From NCBI RefSeq assembly GCF_000372725.1, contig NW_005196756.1:390719-454718 (forward strand): a stretch of 64,000 nucleotides of DNA. Direction: 5' to 3'. Position numbers and translations under genes: made by a program. The number at the start of each line of letters is the position of its first letter. Position 1 is the stretch's first letter. The notes under the pieces are model-generated. The model was not told where the DNA came from. It did not search any database and was given only the letters and a program-made list of their open reading frames with translations. Source of the DNA: Emiliania huxleyi CCMP1516. Its lineage: Eukaryota; Haptophyta; Isochrysidales; Noelaerhabdaceae. This document shows, in pieces, positions 18,432 through 29,800 of the stretch.

Positions 18432-21383
18432 ATGGGCTTACCGTGCATCGTCTTGGCCTACGCGCTTGCACTCAGTCCACACCCGCCGCCGCCGCCGCCG
18501 CCGCCGCGCCCGCCACCACTGCTGCCGTCACAGCAGGGAATCACGCGGCACGGAATTGTCGACTGGCGAGATCCAACCGGCAACGTCGACTGGCGTGTGC
18601 CACGCTTTCATGCCATATCAGGCAGCTCTCCAACTGTCGTGCTGACGCACACAAAGTCGGAAGGCCGGCTCGACTCCCACCAACTCTTCCTCGACTACGC
18701 CAGCTCGGCGGTCGAAGAAACCCGATGGTCGGTCGAAGAGAGGCTGCTTCCGCCCTGGCTGGCCCTAAAGCCCACCTCGGGCATTCTGCCCGCCGGCCAG
18801 GCTGAAGGCGGCCTGTTCGTTGTCAGCGCTGCGCCCAATGTCCCCGAGCGGATCGAGCCATACCGCTCCTCCGTCCACCTGACCCTCACCTCAGATGCGT
18901 TCAATGACACCTTCGTCGCGGTCCCAATCTTACTCATTGTCGCACCCGCCACCAGCGCACACCACTCCATGTGGGGCGAGGCGCAGCTAGTGACGGGTAG
19001 CGCTGGTGGCGGAGGCAGCGCCGCATACCGGTGTGACCGACATCGGCAAAAGCCGCCGCTGCCGAGCACCCTCGGGGCGAAGCTTGCGGACAAGTCGGTG
19101 CGGCACTTTGACGAGGAGACGCTGCGCAAGGGCCGGGCGGAGCAGACCTTCCTCGGCGTCGACGTTGGCGTGGAGCAAGCGGTCGTCTTCACCGCGTGCG
19201 ACTCGGAGGGGCTACGCGTCTCACACTCGCTGCCATCGGAGGGGCTGCGCGTCGCCCACGCGATCTGGAAGCCGGAGGAGGTGGAGGAGGTTCGCCAACA
19301 CCACGGCCCCCAGGCCTGGCAAGTCGTACTCCGCGACCGCGCCTCGGGGCAGGAGCGCAAGATACAGTACGTGTACAGCTCGAGCGGGCGGTACGAGGCG
19401 ACCGTGGCCGCGCCGCTCGTCGGCGAGTACGAGCTGCTCCTCTTTCTCGACTGGACACATGAGTCGGCCAGAGGGGAGCGGAGGCTCTCTGAGAATGTGC
19501 CGGAGGGCGGAGGGCGGTGGTCCCGGGAGCCGGTCGATACGCTCTATCTCGTCGCGCGGTGCCCGCCGCCGCTCGTCCCGCTGCCCAGCCGCGAGTGTGG
19601 CTGCCCCGCTGGGTATGAGGACCACGGGTACATGGCGTGCGAGCCGTGTGCCTTCGGCACCCACAAGCCCCAGCCTGGCAACGACGCGTGCATCCCCGAG
19701 ACGTGGCCCGTCATCGTCACGACGTTTGGCACCTTCCTCGGGCTAGTGCTGCTCGTCGTACTACTCGTGTACGCGCGCCGCGGCTGGCAGCGGCACCTTC
19801 TGGCCAGCGCCGCGGCTGATCGGGAGAACGCCTGCAAGCAGAAGCGGATCCGGCATGCGGTCCTCAAGGTGACGACGCTCGAGCACCCTCTCGCGGTGAT
19901 GCCGCTCTTCAGGCTGCGCGAACTTGGCAGCCTCGTCTCGTACGAGGAGGCGCGTGACGCAGGCGCCCTTCGCTGCTGCGATACTGTCCAGTCAGCGGTC
20001 GCCTTTGCCGTCCGCCACCCACTCGTCTTCGTGTCGCACCAGTGGCTCTCGCTCACGCACCCAGACCCCGAGTCGCTTCATTACCCCGTCATCCTCGAGG
20101 CGGCCGAGGCGCTCTGTGCGAGGCAAGGGCTCGACCCCGAGTCGCTCCATATCTGGCTCGACTACCACTCGAGTGCGCTACCGCCCTCCGTCCTGCCCTC
20201 GCCGCCACACCGCCCTCCGCCCCGCCCTCGTCAACACCGCCCTCCGCCCCGCCGTCGCCTCCCGCCGCAGTCCCTCAGGAGAACGAGACCACCAAGCGGC
20301 TCGCGATTGGCTCGATCCCGTTCTGCGTGGCCTGCTCGCACTACTTTGTCGTGTGCGCGCCCGAGGCGCAGCACCTCGGCTCGAACCCGCCCTCGCTCGT
20401 CAACGCGGAGACCTACCTGCAGCGCGGGTGGTGTCGGCTGGAGCAGTGGGCATTCCTCGCTATCAACGGCGCGGAGCAGATGTATGTGTTCGAGACGGCA
20501 CTCGCCCACCTCTCGCAGCGGCGGCGGTGGATCGAGGAGTCGGTAAACGTCTTCCAAGGAAGCCTCCCCTCGCCGGGGCTACCGGGTGCAGCACGCAAAT
20601 TGTGCTCACGTGGACCCTCTCGTCTTGCCCATAGGCCACTTCACGCACGAGGAGGACAAGGCTCTACTCGTCGACGTGGTACTTGGCCTATACGGGCTCG
20701 CCGTCGTCGCCGCCATCGACCCGTCGGTCGCCTCGTCCGGTCGCGGCGTTGGGAGAACCTCGAGCCTCGCGCGCTCCGAGCTGGGCCGCGCGCTGCGGGA
20801 TCGGCATCGGGACGCCCTCGCCGGCAGCGTCGAGCATGGCGTCGTGGCCCGCTGTGCGGAGGATGGGCGGCGGTGCGGCGGCGGCGGCTTACCGGCATCT
20901 TCAGTGCAGCGCCTTCAGTGCGACGGGGGCGGGGCCGCGTCTTCCCAGCTGGTCGAGCTCATCGCCGAGCGGCGGTCCCTCGTCTTCCCGCGCGAGCATT
21001 TCGGCGACCTCGTCGATCGGCTCGAGGCAGAATTGGAGTGGGCGGCGCTCACCGGTCGGTCCTCCGCCTCGGAGACGTACCACGCGGCACGTTCGGCGCG
21101 GATGACGCTGCGAATCAGCCTCGACAGCCTCGAGGATGGCGGTGTGCGACCCACCGTCGACCCGTCCCGCCTCCGCCCCCCCGAGTCCCGCTCGTGCCTG
21201 CGCGCCTCCGACCGGGCGTCGCCCCACCGCTCGGGGTCCGCCGCGAGTCGGCGAGCATCTATCGACTCGATCCCGAGAGAAGCCCAGCCGCCATCCCTTC
21301 CGACCTGGGTGCGCCCGCCTACAAGAGACAAGTCGGTCTCGTGGGTTGAGGGGGTGAAGCATGGGGTGAAGGGGGAGGGGTGA
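18432..21383 (+). CDS. Single-pass membrane receptor-like protein with cytoplasmic SHQW/WCR domain (3 exons)
   Basis: Model join(18432..20172, 20271..20585, 20635..21383), 934 aa; both introns GT-AG (98 and 49 nt) with consistent phases. A short hydrophobic leader (MGLPCIVLAYALALS) suggests entry to the ER. A polyproline run, a roughly 330-residue extracellular region and a Cys-rich stalk (about 389-420, ECGCPAGYED...ACEPC) follow. One transmembrane helix spans about 427-447. The cytoplasmic part carries VFVSHQW (534), IWLDYHSIPQEN, a CSHYFVV strand and GWCRLEQW (about 634). This set recurs in algal proteins and superficially recalls TIR-like folds; its function is not known to me. Intron 1 falls inside the domain and splices S-I-P-Q exactly. 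The next gene starts within 150 bp in the same direction. The GTG at 18330 is an unlikely start. Confidence 0.8.
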
Positions 21384-21534
21384 CCGAGGGCGCGTGCCTT
21401 CTTTTTTTGTGAAAACATGTGTGTAAATGGTGGACAGCGGAGCAGGCTCTGGGGGGCGCGGGGCCCCCCGGGCGACAAAAGCGAGCTTTGCTCGACCGGA
21501 GAACGATCGAGCTTGCTCGACCGGAGAACGATCG

Positions 21535-24303
21535 ATGCCGCCGGGTTTTCAGCTCCTCGTCTTCGCCCACGCAGCTGCGTCGGGGCTGCCCGACCTCGCG
21601 AGCACACCGCTCCACAATGTTCAAGTCGCCGACCCGACCGGCATGCTCCTGTCGCACGCTCAGGGACTCCGCCCGAACCACTCGTCGGGCGCGGCGGCCG
21701 ACGACCCTCTGCTCTTTCGCCATCGGTTCCAGCACCACAACGCCGCGACTGACAGCCTTCTCTACTACCAGTACGAGGCCAAGCGGCACCCAAACGTCGT
21801 CGTCCTCACGGACATGGTCGAGTCGTGTGAGGCGTCGGACGGCGAGGGAGGCGACGACGTGACAGACATCAAGGTCGCGACGAGCGTTCCGATGAACATG
21901 ACGAACGGGACGATCATCGTTGGCGACGTCAACTGCACCTTTCGAGAGGCCGATGGCACCTCCTCGCCGTGGCGCAGCACCCTTCGCGAGCGCGTGCTTT
22001 CTTCCTCCATCGCCGCGTCTGCTGCTGACAGCCAGCTGGTGAATCTTCGCACGGTGCACGCCGCGCTCAATGAGATATTCCAGCATGCGCAGCTCGAGCT
22101 CTTTCAGGGCAGGCCACACGCGTTTGATGCTGCCCGCGACAAGCGCTTGGCATCGCTGGCTAACAATGGCGGGTATGACGACAAGTATGGCTTTGCGAGT
22201 GCAGACGCGGTGATCGCAGACGCAAAGAAGGACGCTCTCGCTCGGCGCCGGCTTGCCGACGCGGCGCGCCCTCAGAAGCAGAAGAAGTCGTCCCCGCAGA
22301 ACACATCGTCGGCCAACCGGCGCGAGCTCTACCATACCTCATGCAACCGTCTGTTATTGCAGGACGGGGTACAAGACGACTTCACCCTCGTACTCCAAGG
22401 GACAGACTGCAACGACGGCGACCGACCGGGCCCTGGCATGGAGGATCGGACATGTTTCTGGAAGACTGGAGACAAGATTTCCCTCAAGGCTGGGAACGAG
22501 TACACTCTCCGGTGGAAAAGCAATACGAACGAGCGTGTTGAAATCTTCGTGCAAGAATCGGACGGTGGGTGGGGCAGCACCCACTGCGCAGACCTTTCCC
22601 CCCGGTATTGGATCACCAATCGAAGGTATACGAGCGGAGATATGCGTGACTCACCAAACGTATTCACATTCACGATGCCGGACCTGCGCGAACACGACTG
22701 CGCCGACGATGGCTGGTTCGGCGGCTTCCCCGAGTTCTTTTTTCGGATCCAGACAGAGTCGAAGTGCCACCGTGGGCAGTCGTTTATCTTTCGCTTCATC
22801 TCCGACTGGTCAGACACGCTCGGCCCTGGCGGGCGGTTCGAACCCCCATCGCAGTCAGTCGTTACCTTCGGCAACCAATACTCGGGCGCAAGTCTCACGT
22901 GCAATGACTGCAGCATGACCGGCAGCGCTGACGTCCACGTGCTGATTCGCGTCGACCAGTACAATCCGTTTGCAGAGTCGTGGTCGTGGGCTGATTCGAC
23001 GCTCGAGGCGAACGTCGATCTCACGGCGCGCGCGAGCGGGAGCGTCGACAAGAACTTTGGCTCGGTCAGTGTGCTGCCTTGCCTTACCGACCCTGAACAG
23101 GTGACCTGTCCTGTTTGCATTTCCCCCATCTGCTTTGGTGTGAAGTTTGCTGGCATCGACGTTAACGTTGGGGTGATCATCGATCTCGAGCTCTCCGCGC
23201 GAATGAAAATTAGCGCGGAGGCGGATCTCAAGTACCGACGCAGCGTGAAGGCAGTTGGGACATTTGGGCTGCATACCCGTGGAAGCAGCATTCTCTTCGC
23301 CGATGCAAGCGATTTTGAACAGAGGCCTGGTGCAGAAGGTGCCGTCTCGTCGCCTAGCGAGGCAATGGCGCGCCTCTCCCTGTCTGCGTTTACCCAAGTT
23401 GGCGTACACCCTTCTTTGTACGTGGGGCTGTTCGCCTCGCTTTCGAAGTTTGCCGAGGCTGAAGTCTACTTTCGAGTCCGCGCCAGCCTCTACGTCAGTG
23501 CGTATTTCGACTTCAGTACAGCGGTCGGAACTACCTACCTTCTTGCCGGTCGTACCGACTCATACTGCGACACTGCGCTGTTCGGCTGCTCGAATACGTG
23601 CAGTGCCAATCACGACACCCAGCTGAGCGTGAGCGTTGCCCTGCGCTTGGATGCAGCGTACAAGCTCTACGCAAAGGCAGGGTGGGAACTCTGGACGGCG
23701 AGCATCGGCGACCGGAATGAGAAACCTCTCTTCCTTGATCTCGATTGGACAAAGACCCTGGCGACTTGGTGCTGGTTTCTCTTCCCGCCGTCTCCCCCAC
23801 CTTCTCCGCCTCCACCTCCATCCCCGCCTCCCCCTCCCCCACCTTCTCCGCCTCCACCTCCATCCCCGCCTCCCCCTCGCAACGACAACTTCGACGGCGG
23901 CTATGGCGGCAGCTATGGCGGCGGCGGCTACGGTGGCGATGGCGGCGACGGTGGCGGCGGCGGCGGCATCTCTGTGGGCGTCATCGCCGGTGGAGCGGGC
24001 GGTGCAGCAGCTGCTCTCGTCCTCGTCCTCGTCCTCGTGTGCGTGATCAAGAAGAAGCGAGGACGCCCCACCCCCAGCCCATCTTCGGATCTCCCCGCCC
24101 CCCCTGTCGCCGTCGGCGTTCAGCTGCATTCAGCGGCTGGGGCCTCGGCCGACGCGATGCCGCAAGCGATTCAGTCCGAAGAAAAGGAGGTTGAACCGGC
24201 CGTGCCCGTCTCCGTCGTCGAGGCGAAGACGCAGGCGACGCAGTCGGCTGATCCGAATGAATCGGAACGCCTCAGCGGTACTTCTGCACGCCCCAGCACC
24301 TAG
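21535..24303 (+). CDS. Large single-pass membrane protein with Cys-rich ectodomain and polyproline linker
   Basis: Uninterrupted frame of 922 aa from the ATG at 21535 (958 aa from the ATG at 21427). I prefer 21535 because the sequence before it consists of a 26-bp tandem duplication and low-complexity DNA. The order is: weak hydrophobic leader; about 250 residues without recognised domain, with N-x-T sites; a Cys-bearing beta-rich ectodomain with repeated W/F-x-C patterns (TCFWKTGDKISL, CSMTGSADVHV); a Ser/Pro-Pro linker like pherophorin spacers; a Gly/Tyr run; a transmembrane helix at about 812-838 (IAGGAGGAAAALVLVLVLVC); and a KKKRGR stop-transfer and short cytoplasmic tail. A cell-surface or scale/wall-associated role is inferred. 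It has no introns, unlike its neighbour upstream, and no homologue I can name. Confidence 0.8.
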   Translation: MPPGFQLLVFAHAAASGLPDLASTPLHNVQVADPTGMLLSHAQGLRPNHSSGAAADDPLLFRHRFQHHNAATDSLLYYQYEAKRHPNVVVLTDMVESCEASDGEGGDDVTDIKVATSVPMNMTNGTIIVGDVNCTFREADGTSSPWRSTLRERVLSSSIAASAADSQLVNLRTVHAALNEIFQHAQLELFQGRPHAFDAARDKRLASLANNGGYDDKYGFASADAVIADAKKDALARRRLADAARPQKQKKSSPQNTSSANRRELYHTSCNRLLLQDGVQDDFTLVLQGTDCNDGDRPGPGMEDRTCFWKTGDKISLKAGNEYTLRWKSNTNERVEIFVQESDGGWGSTHCADLSPRYWITNRRYTSGDMRDSPNVFTFTMPDLREHDCADDGWFGGFPEFFFRIQTESKCHRGQSFIFRFISDWSDTLGPGGRFEPPSQSVVTFGNQYSGASLTCNDCSMTGSADVHVLIRVDQYNPFAESWSWADSTLEANVDLTARASGSVDKNFGSVSVLPCLTDPEQVTCPVCISPICFGVKFAGIDVNVGVIIDLELSARMKISAEADLKYRRSVKAVGTFGLHTRGSSILFADASDFEQRPGAEGAVSSPSEAMARLSLSAFTQVGVHPSLYVGLFASLSKFAEAEVYFRVRASLYVSAYFDFSTAVGTTYLLAGRTDSYCDTALFGCSNTCSANHDTQLSVSVALRLDAAYKLYAKAGWELWTASIGDRNEKPLFLDLDWTKTLATWCWFLFPPSPPPSPPPPPSPPPPPPPSPPPPPSPPPPRNDNFDGGYGGSYGGGGYGGDGGDGGGGGGISVGVIAGGAGGAAAALVLVLVLVCVIKKKRGRPTPSPSSDLPAPPVAVGVQLHSAAGASADAMPQAIQSEEKEVEPAVPVSVVEAKTQATQSADPNESERLSGTSARPST

Positions 24304-24954
24304 TCCGACGAGAATCGGCACAAGCAAGAGTGCCCTCCTGGGCCCCCCCCTAATATCCGACACCGACATCGACCATTCCTAACTCTCGCCGTCGGTGCCA
24401 GCCGGGCGCGCTGACTTGCCTCCATCTCCCATTCTGCACCGTTGGGGTTGTAAACGGACACCGACACGTCCTGACTCTGCCGTCGGTGCCAGCTGGTGTG
24501 GCGCGTGCCGCCGCTTGCGCTATTGCGTTCGCACATAGCATAGCGGCTCTGTCTGAGACGCATTTGTGTGTGTGGGCAAGCACTCAGCCATAGCATGAGG
24601 ATTAGTTACTTTACCTCCAACAGCTGTTGTATCTTTGGTTCTGACTGGTAGACTTACACCTTACAGCACTGGTAGCTCTTGCCTCTGGAGTCTGGTCCTC
24701 TGCGAACTAATACTATCTGCGTCGGGACTGGGGTCTCTATTGATTGACTACTCACAGTTAGTGTACTTTTAGCTTTTCAGTGTACTTTTAGCTTACTGGG
24801 AGAAAGAAAAGAGAGAGGGGGTTGTGTTCTCTAGGCCCCTAAGGGCCCTACGCGCGGCGTGAGAGCTCGGAAGCGAGCTTTGCACGGCGATCGAGGATGG
24901 CGCGGCTCACCGGCATAAGTGTGGTTCTTGCCCAAAATGCGTGTGGGTTTTGCC
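24304..24954. other. Intergenic with short direct repeats
   Basis: Non-coding. It contains an imperfect direct repeat around GCCGTCGGTGCCAGC (about 24389 and 24480), each preceded by ACACCGACA, and a doubled AGTGTACTTTTAGCTT word (about 24757-24795). No gene is recognised. Confidence 0.5.
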
Positions 24955-25130
24955 CATGCATTGCATTTTTTGCATTCCGCATGCATCACCTGCATTACAG
25001 CTGCATTACAACTGCGTTCGCTGATTGCATTTCGTTGCATTATGCAATATTTGCATTCGTTGCATTTTGCGCGTGATTGCATTTCGTTGCATTATGCAAT
25101 ATTTGCATTCGTTGCATTTGCGCGTGATGA
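24955..25130 (+). repeat. TTGCATT word cluster with a 52-bp tandem duplication
   Basis: Dense copies of TTGCATT/TGCATTA. The last two units, about 52 bp each (about 25023-25075 and 25075-25127), are nearly identical and carry TTGCATTATGCAATATTTGC. AT-rich compared with its surroundings. Confidence 0.8.
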
Positions 25131-25132
25131 TG

Positions 25133-25610
25133 ATCGACAGCGTGGCGCAGCCACGCCAGCGTCCTCGACGCTAATCTAGAGTAGAGAGGTCGGCGACGGC
25201 CGACGCCGCGCCTCTTCACACCTCTCTGTTCACAGGTCGCCTCTGGCACCTGTTCAGCGCACTAGCCCATCGAGCCAAGCGCTAGGGCAATGCGCGATGG
25301 GGATCGGGAGCGTGGCGCAGCCACGCCAGCGTCCTCGACGCGAATCTAGAGAGGTAGGCGCCGGCCGATGCCGCGCCTCTTCACACCTCTCTGTTCACAG
25401 GTCGCCTGTGGCACCTGTTCGGCGCACTAGCCCGTCACGCCAAGCGCGCTAGGGCAATGCGCGATGATGATCGACAGCGTGGCGCAGCCACGCCAGCGTC
25501 CTCGACGCTAATCTAGAGAGGTCGGCGCCGGCCGACGCCGCGCCTCTTCACACCTCTCTGTTCACAGGTCGCCTCTGGCACCTGTTCGGCGTACGGCCCG
25601 TCGCGCCATG
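25133..25610 (+). repeat. Tandem repeat, three units of about 168 bp
   Basis: Three head-to-tail units start near 25135, 25305 and 25472 (period 167-170). Each contains CGTGGCGCAGCCACGCCAGC, which includes the hairpin GTGGCGCAGCCAC, and then CTCTTCACACCTCTCTGTTCACAGG. That second word resembles the introner family-C core at 12.1 and 30.5 kb. Confidence 0.85.
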
Positions 25611-26885
25611 TGCTGGGCGAGATCGCGCTCTAGTAACTGCAAGGAAGGGCGAGTGGGGGAAGTGCCGGTAGGAGCCTCCCATCCCTCCATCACGGCACCC
25701 TCAGCGTCCCCGCGCACGGTGTGCATGAGGAATAGCACACGTGCGTGTGGTATTCGTGTCGACGGCCAGATGGGAGTGGCCTCGTGGCGAGTGCCCCACG
25801 GGCCTTGCTTTGAGTGCCGCCCCGGCTCCTACCGGCATAGCTGGAAGGGGCGCGAGCGGCTCAGAGTACCCTGAAGTGACAGTCGTCACGGGACTCTAGC
25901 CTCCGGAGCTCGCGCCTTCTTGTCACCCATAGAGCACATCGTGCGAACTATCCGGATGTGGGCTCTCTCATGCCCTGTGATGTACGTACACACGTACGGT
26001 CGTTCGAACCATGTGGGATGAGAGGCTCCGCCGATGCCTTCAGAGGGAACGGACGAGGAAAGGAAGACAATTCTCATCGGAACCATCTTGGCCTTGGCAC
26101 CAGCCTTGGCGGGCGGGCACGCGGGACATGCACAGGCGCCAAGGGGCGCAGCGCCGACAATCACGGCGGTGATTGCGGCGCAGGTGGGGGGACGGGAAGT
26201 CCGTCGGCGTTGCCGGGGGCCCAAGGAAGCGCGAGGGAAAAATTCCGCCGCTGAGGGCGCTCGTGCGGCAATAGCCGAGTGGAGGGGGGAGCGTGCCGGA
26301 TGGGGCGTCGTCGCGCCCTCCGATGGTCTGCTGCCCCGCGCAGCAACCGTCGGGCGACGACCCGGGGGCCAAAAACCCGGCGACGACGGCGCTCTGGATG
26401 GGGCGTGACCTCCTGCCTCCAACCTCCTTCCTTTTTGAGCAGGTGTGACGCCGCGCGAGCGACGCTCCGAGATCGCCCGAGATAGCGCGGCGCGGCCCCG
26501 AGATCGCCCGAGATAGCGCGAGATCGCCCGAGATCGCGCGGCGCGGCCCGGGGCGGGGTGGATGGGTTGGGAGCGAGGGGGCGGAAGTGTTCAGTGCGGT
26601 AGATGGCGAGCTCGAGGCGCGTGAGCCGGACCTGTGAGCCGGACCACCCCCTCTTGTTATCTGCGTTGTTTGTTGAGCCAGGACTCAACATACTCGGGCT
26701 CGTAATCCCAAACTGTCACTCCCCTTTCTCCCGGCCGGGGTGGGGCGCGCGCGGGGGCGGCGGGTGTGCGGCGGGTGTGAGGGATGTCTGTGAGCCCGAG
26801 AGCGATATGCCATGTCCGCCTTGCGTTTGTTTTCATAACATCGAAGGCTAAGCTCAAAAAAAACGCGCGGCGGCGCTCAACGAGC
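25611..26885. other. Intergenic upstream of FG-repeat gene
   Basis: No gene is recognised. Short GAGATCGCCCGAGATAGCGC-type repeats occupy about 26465-26550. The frames present have composition typical of GC-rich non-coding DNA. Promoter and 5' UTR of the next gene probably lie in the last few hundred bases. Confidence 0.45.
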
Positions 26886-29800
26886 ATGTCAGGCTCCGGG
26901 ACAGGCTTCTCTTTTGGTGGCGCGCCTGCTGCCTCGTCCGGCTTTTCGTTTGGTGGCGGGAGTACGGCGCCGGCGCCCTTTGGTGGTGGCGGGAGTACGG
27001 CGCCAGCGCCCTTCGGCGGTGGCGGGAGTACGGCGCCGGCGCCCTTCGGCGGCGGTGGGGCGCCCTTCGGCGGCGGGGTGTTTGGGGGCAGCAGCAGTGC
27101 GTCTACTCCGGCCCCCGCGGCCGGTGGCTTTGTGCCGAGCGCCGCCGGCGGCGGCGGCGGCTTCAGCATGCCCGCCGCGAGTGGCGGCGGCTTCACCTTC
27201 GGCGGCGGAGGTGGGGGGGCTCCCGCCCCCGCCTTCGGCGCGGCCAATTCGGGAGTCTTCAAGCTCGAGAACGTCTCGCTGCTCAAGGAGGGGGACGCCG
27301 CCCCCATCGTCGCCGCGCTACAGCGCGGCGGCATCTCCCGCCTCGTGCTGCGCGGTGCGCCCGCATCGAGCGTGACGAGGACTGTGAGTGAGACACGCCC
27401 CATATCACCCTAGGTGCGAGCCGGTCCCCTAGGCGCGCCGGTGGACTATGACGAGAACCCGACCATGCGCGCCGCCGGAGCCGCCGAGCTGGTTGAGGCT
27501 CTGCGCAGCGCTGCGGGCCAGCTGAGGGAGGTCGTCTTCGAGGGGCACCGGTTCGAGCAGCCGGACATCGTCGCATCGCTGCTCGGCCCCTTCCATGGCT
27601 CGACGGCACTCGCACCTAGACGCGGAACACGTATTCATGCATTCCAACCAGCGCCCGAGAGGATTCAGCGGCTTTCGACCGTATTCGACTGTAGTCAACA
27701 TTTAGCCCGTGTATTCACGCGGTGCTCTGACTCTGCACAATACCATACTCCCGCCCTGATGTTGGTGTGTCTCCGCCACTGCCGCTGCCGCCGCCTCCTT
27801 CACCGCCACCGCCATCACCACCTCCACCGTCTCCACCTCCTCCATCACCGCCGCCCCCATTGCCTCCCCCTCCCTCGCCACCGCCTCCTAGCCCACCGCC
27901 TCCCTCTCCGCCACCGCCCTTGCCTCCGCCGCCCTCTCCGCCACCACCCTGCAGGCGCTCGAGGTTCTCGACTTCACAAACTCGAGCCTCGGCCCCGAAG
28001 GGGCGCCCGTGGAGGTCGGCTCGTGCGAGAAGCTGCGCGAGCTCAAGCTGGAGGACTGCGAGCTTGGGGGAGACGGCTGCGAGGCGGTCGCGCGCGCGCT
28101 CTCGGGGCTCACATCCCTCGAGGTGCTCGACTTGCGAAACAATGACATGGACGACAGCGCCGAGTGCGTGGCGCTCCTGGCGGAGGCGCTGCGCGGGAAC
28201 GCGCGCCTCAAGAAGGTTGCCCTCGACGAGGACCTCGACGTGGAGGCGCTGCGGGAGGCGCTGCGCGAGGCTGGCGTGGAGGTTGCGTTTCCCCTCCGCC
28301 TGCCTCTATTTTCTGCCTCTGCCCGCCCTCTGCGTCTGCGTCTGCGTCTGCATCTGCCCCGCCTTTTTCTGCCTCCGTGCTTCTACCCACTCTCATCTCA
28401 CCCTCTCAGCCTCGCCCTCGCCCTCGCCCTCGCCCTCGCCCTCGCCCCCACCCTTTCCCTCGCCCTCGCCCTCACCCTCACCCCCACCCCCACCCTCACC
28501 CTCACCCTCACCCTCAGGCTGCGCTGCACCTCGGCGAGGACGACGACGAGGACGACGACGATGAGGAGGACGACGAGGACGAGGGCGCGGCGCGCGCCAA
28601 GGAGGAGGAGGCGGACGGCGAGGAGGAGGCGGTGAAGGTGGAGGCGGAGGCGGAGGCGGAGGATGGCTCGGACAGGGGCGGGGACAAGTCGTTCGTCAAG
28701 GTGGACCTGGGGCTGTTTGGAGAGCGATCCTCCAAGGCCGAGAGCGCGGTGGGGACGTCGCCTGCCTCCACGGCGGTAGCTTGGATGGAGGAGAGCAGCG
28801 GCGTCGACCTCAATCGTGACGGCGTCGTCGGCGCCACACCGGCGCCCTCGCCGTCTGCCCCGGCTCCAGCCGCGCCGGCGCCGGCGCCGGCTGCTCCCTT
28901 CTCCTTCGCCCCCCAGAACCCGGCGCCGCCGGCCGAGGCCCCGCCCGCCGCCGCCAAGGCTGCCGCGCCCAGCGCGGCCGCGTCGGAGGACCTGATCAAC
29001 GCGGCCGAGATGGGCGACCACGACGCGCTCGTCAAGGCGATCGGCGACGGGGCCGACGTGGACACGGTGGACGGCAAGACGATGGCGCCGCTGCACTGGG
29101 CGGCCAAGTGCGGCCGGCACGAGGACATCGTGGCGCTGGTCGGCGCGGGCGCCGACGTCAACAAGACGACCAAGGCGGGTGTGACGCCGCTCATCTACGC
29201 GGCGTCGGAGGGGTGGGACGACTGCGTGCCGCTCCTGCTCTCGTCGGGGGCCGACGCGTCGCTCAAGACGCAAAAGGGTCGGACGGCACTCGACGCGGCG
29301 CGCGAGAAGCTGGGCAAGGTGGAGGCGGACGAGAGGCCCCGCTTCAGCAAGGTGGTCGAGCAGCTCTCCGCGGCAGTTCACGAGCAGCCCATCGCAAAGT
29401 CGCCACGGACCAGTGCGCAGCAGAGCCCGGGCGCCAGCTCGCCGCGCCCCTCGCCGCCCCCGCCGCTTCCGCCGGCCGCCAGCGAACCTCCCCCCGCCTT
29501 TGGCGCGCCGGCGGCGGGCGCAAAGGGACTCTTTGGCGCTGCTGCGGCGTCGCAGCCTCCCTCCAAGCTAAGCTTCGCGCTCCCGACGACCCCCGCTGCC
29601 ATCGCGTCGCCCACCGCCGGCACGTCCGCCGCCGCAACTTCCGCCGCCTCGGCGAGCAGCGGTCCGCACGCCACGTCGGGCGTGCGCGCTCCGGCGCCCG
29701 GGGTGCGGACGCCCGACTGGCTCAAGTCGTCGGCTGCCAGCCTCGCCGCGACGCCTTCTGTCGCCCCCGCTTCCGCCGCTCCTCCCAGCGGCCCGAAAGG

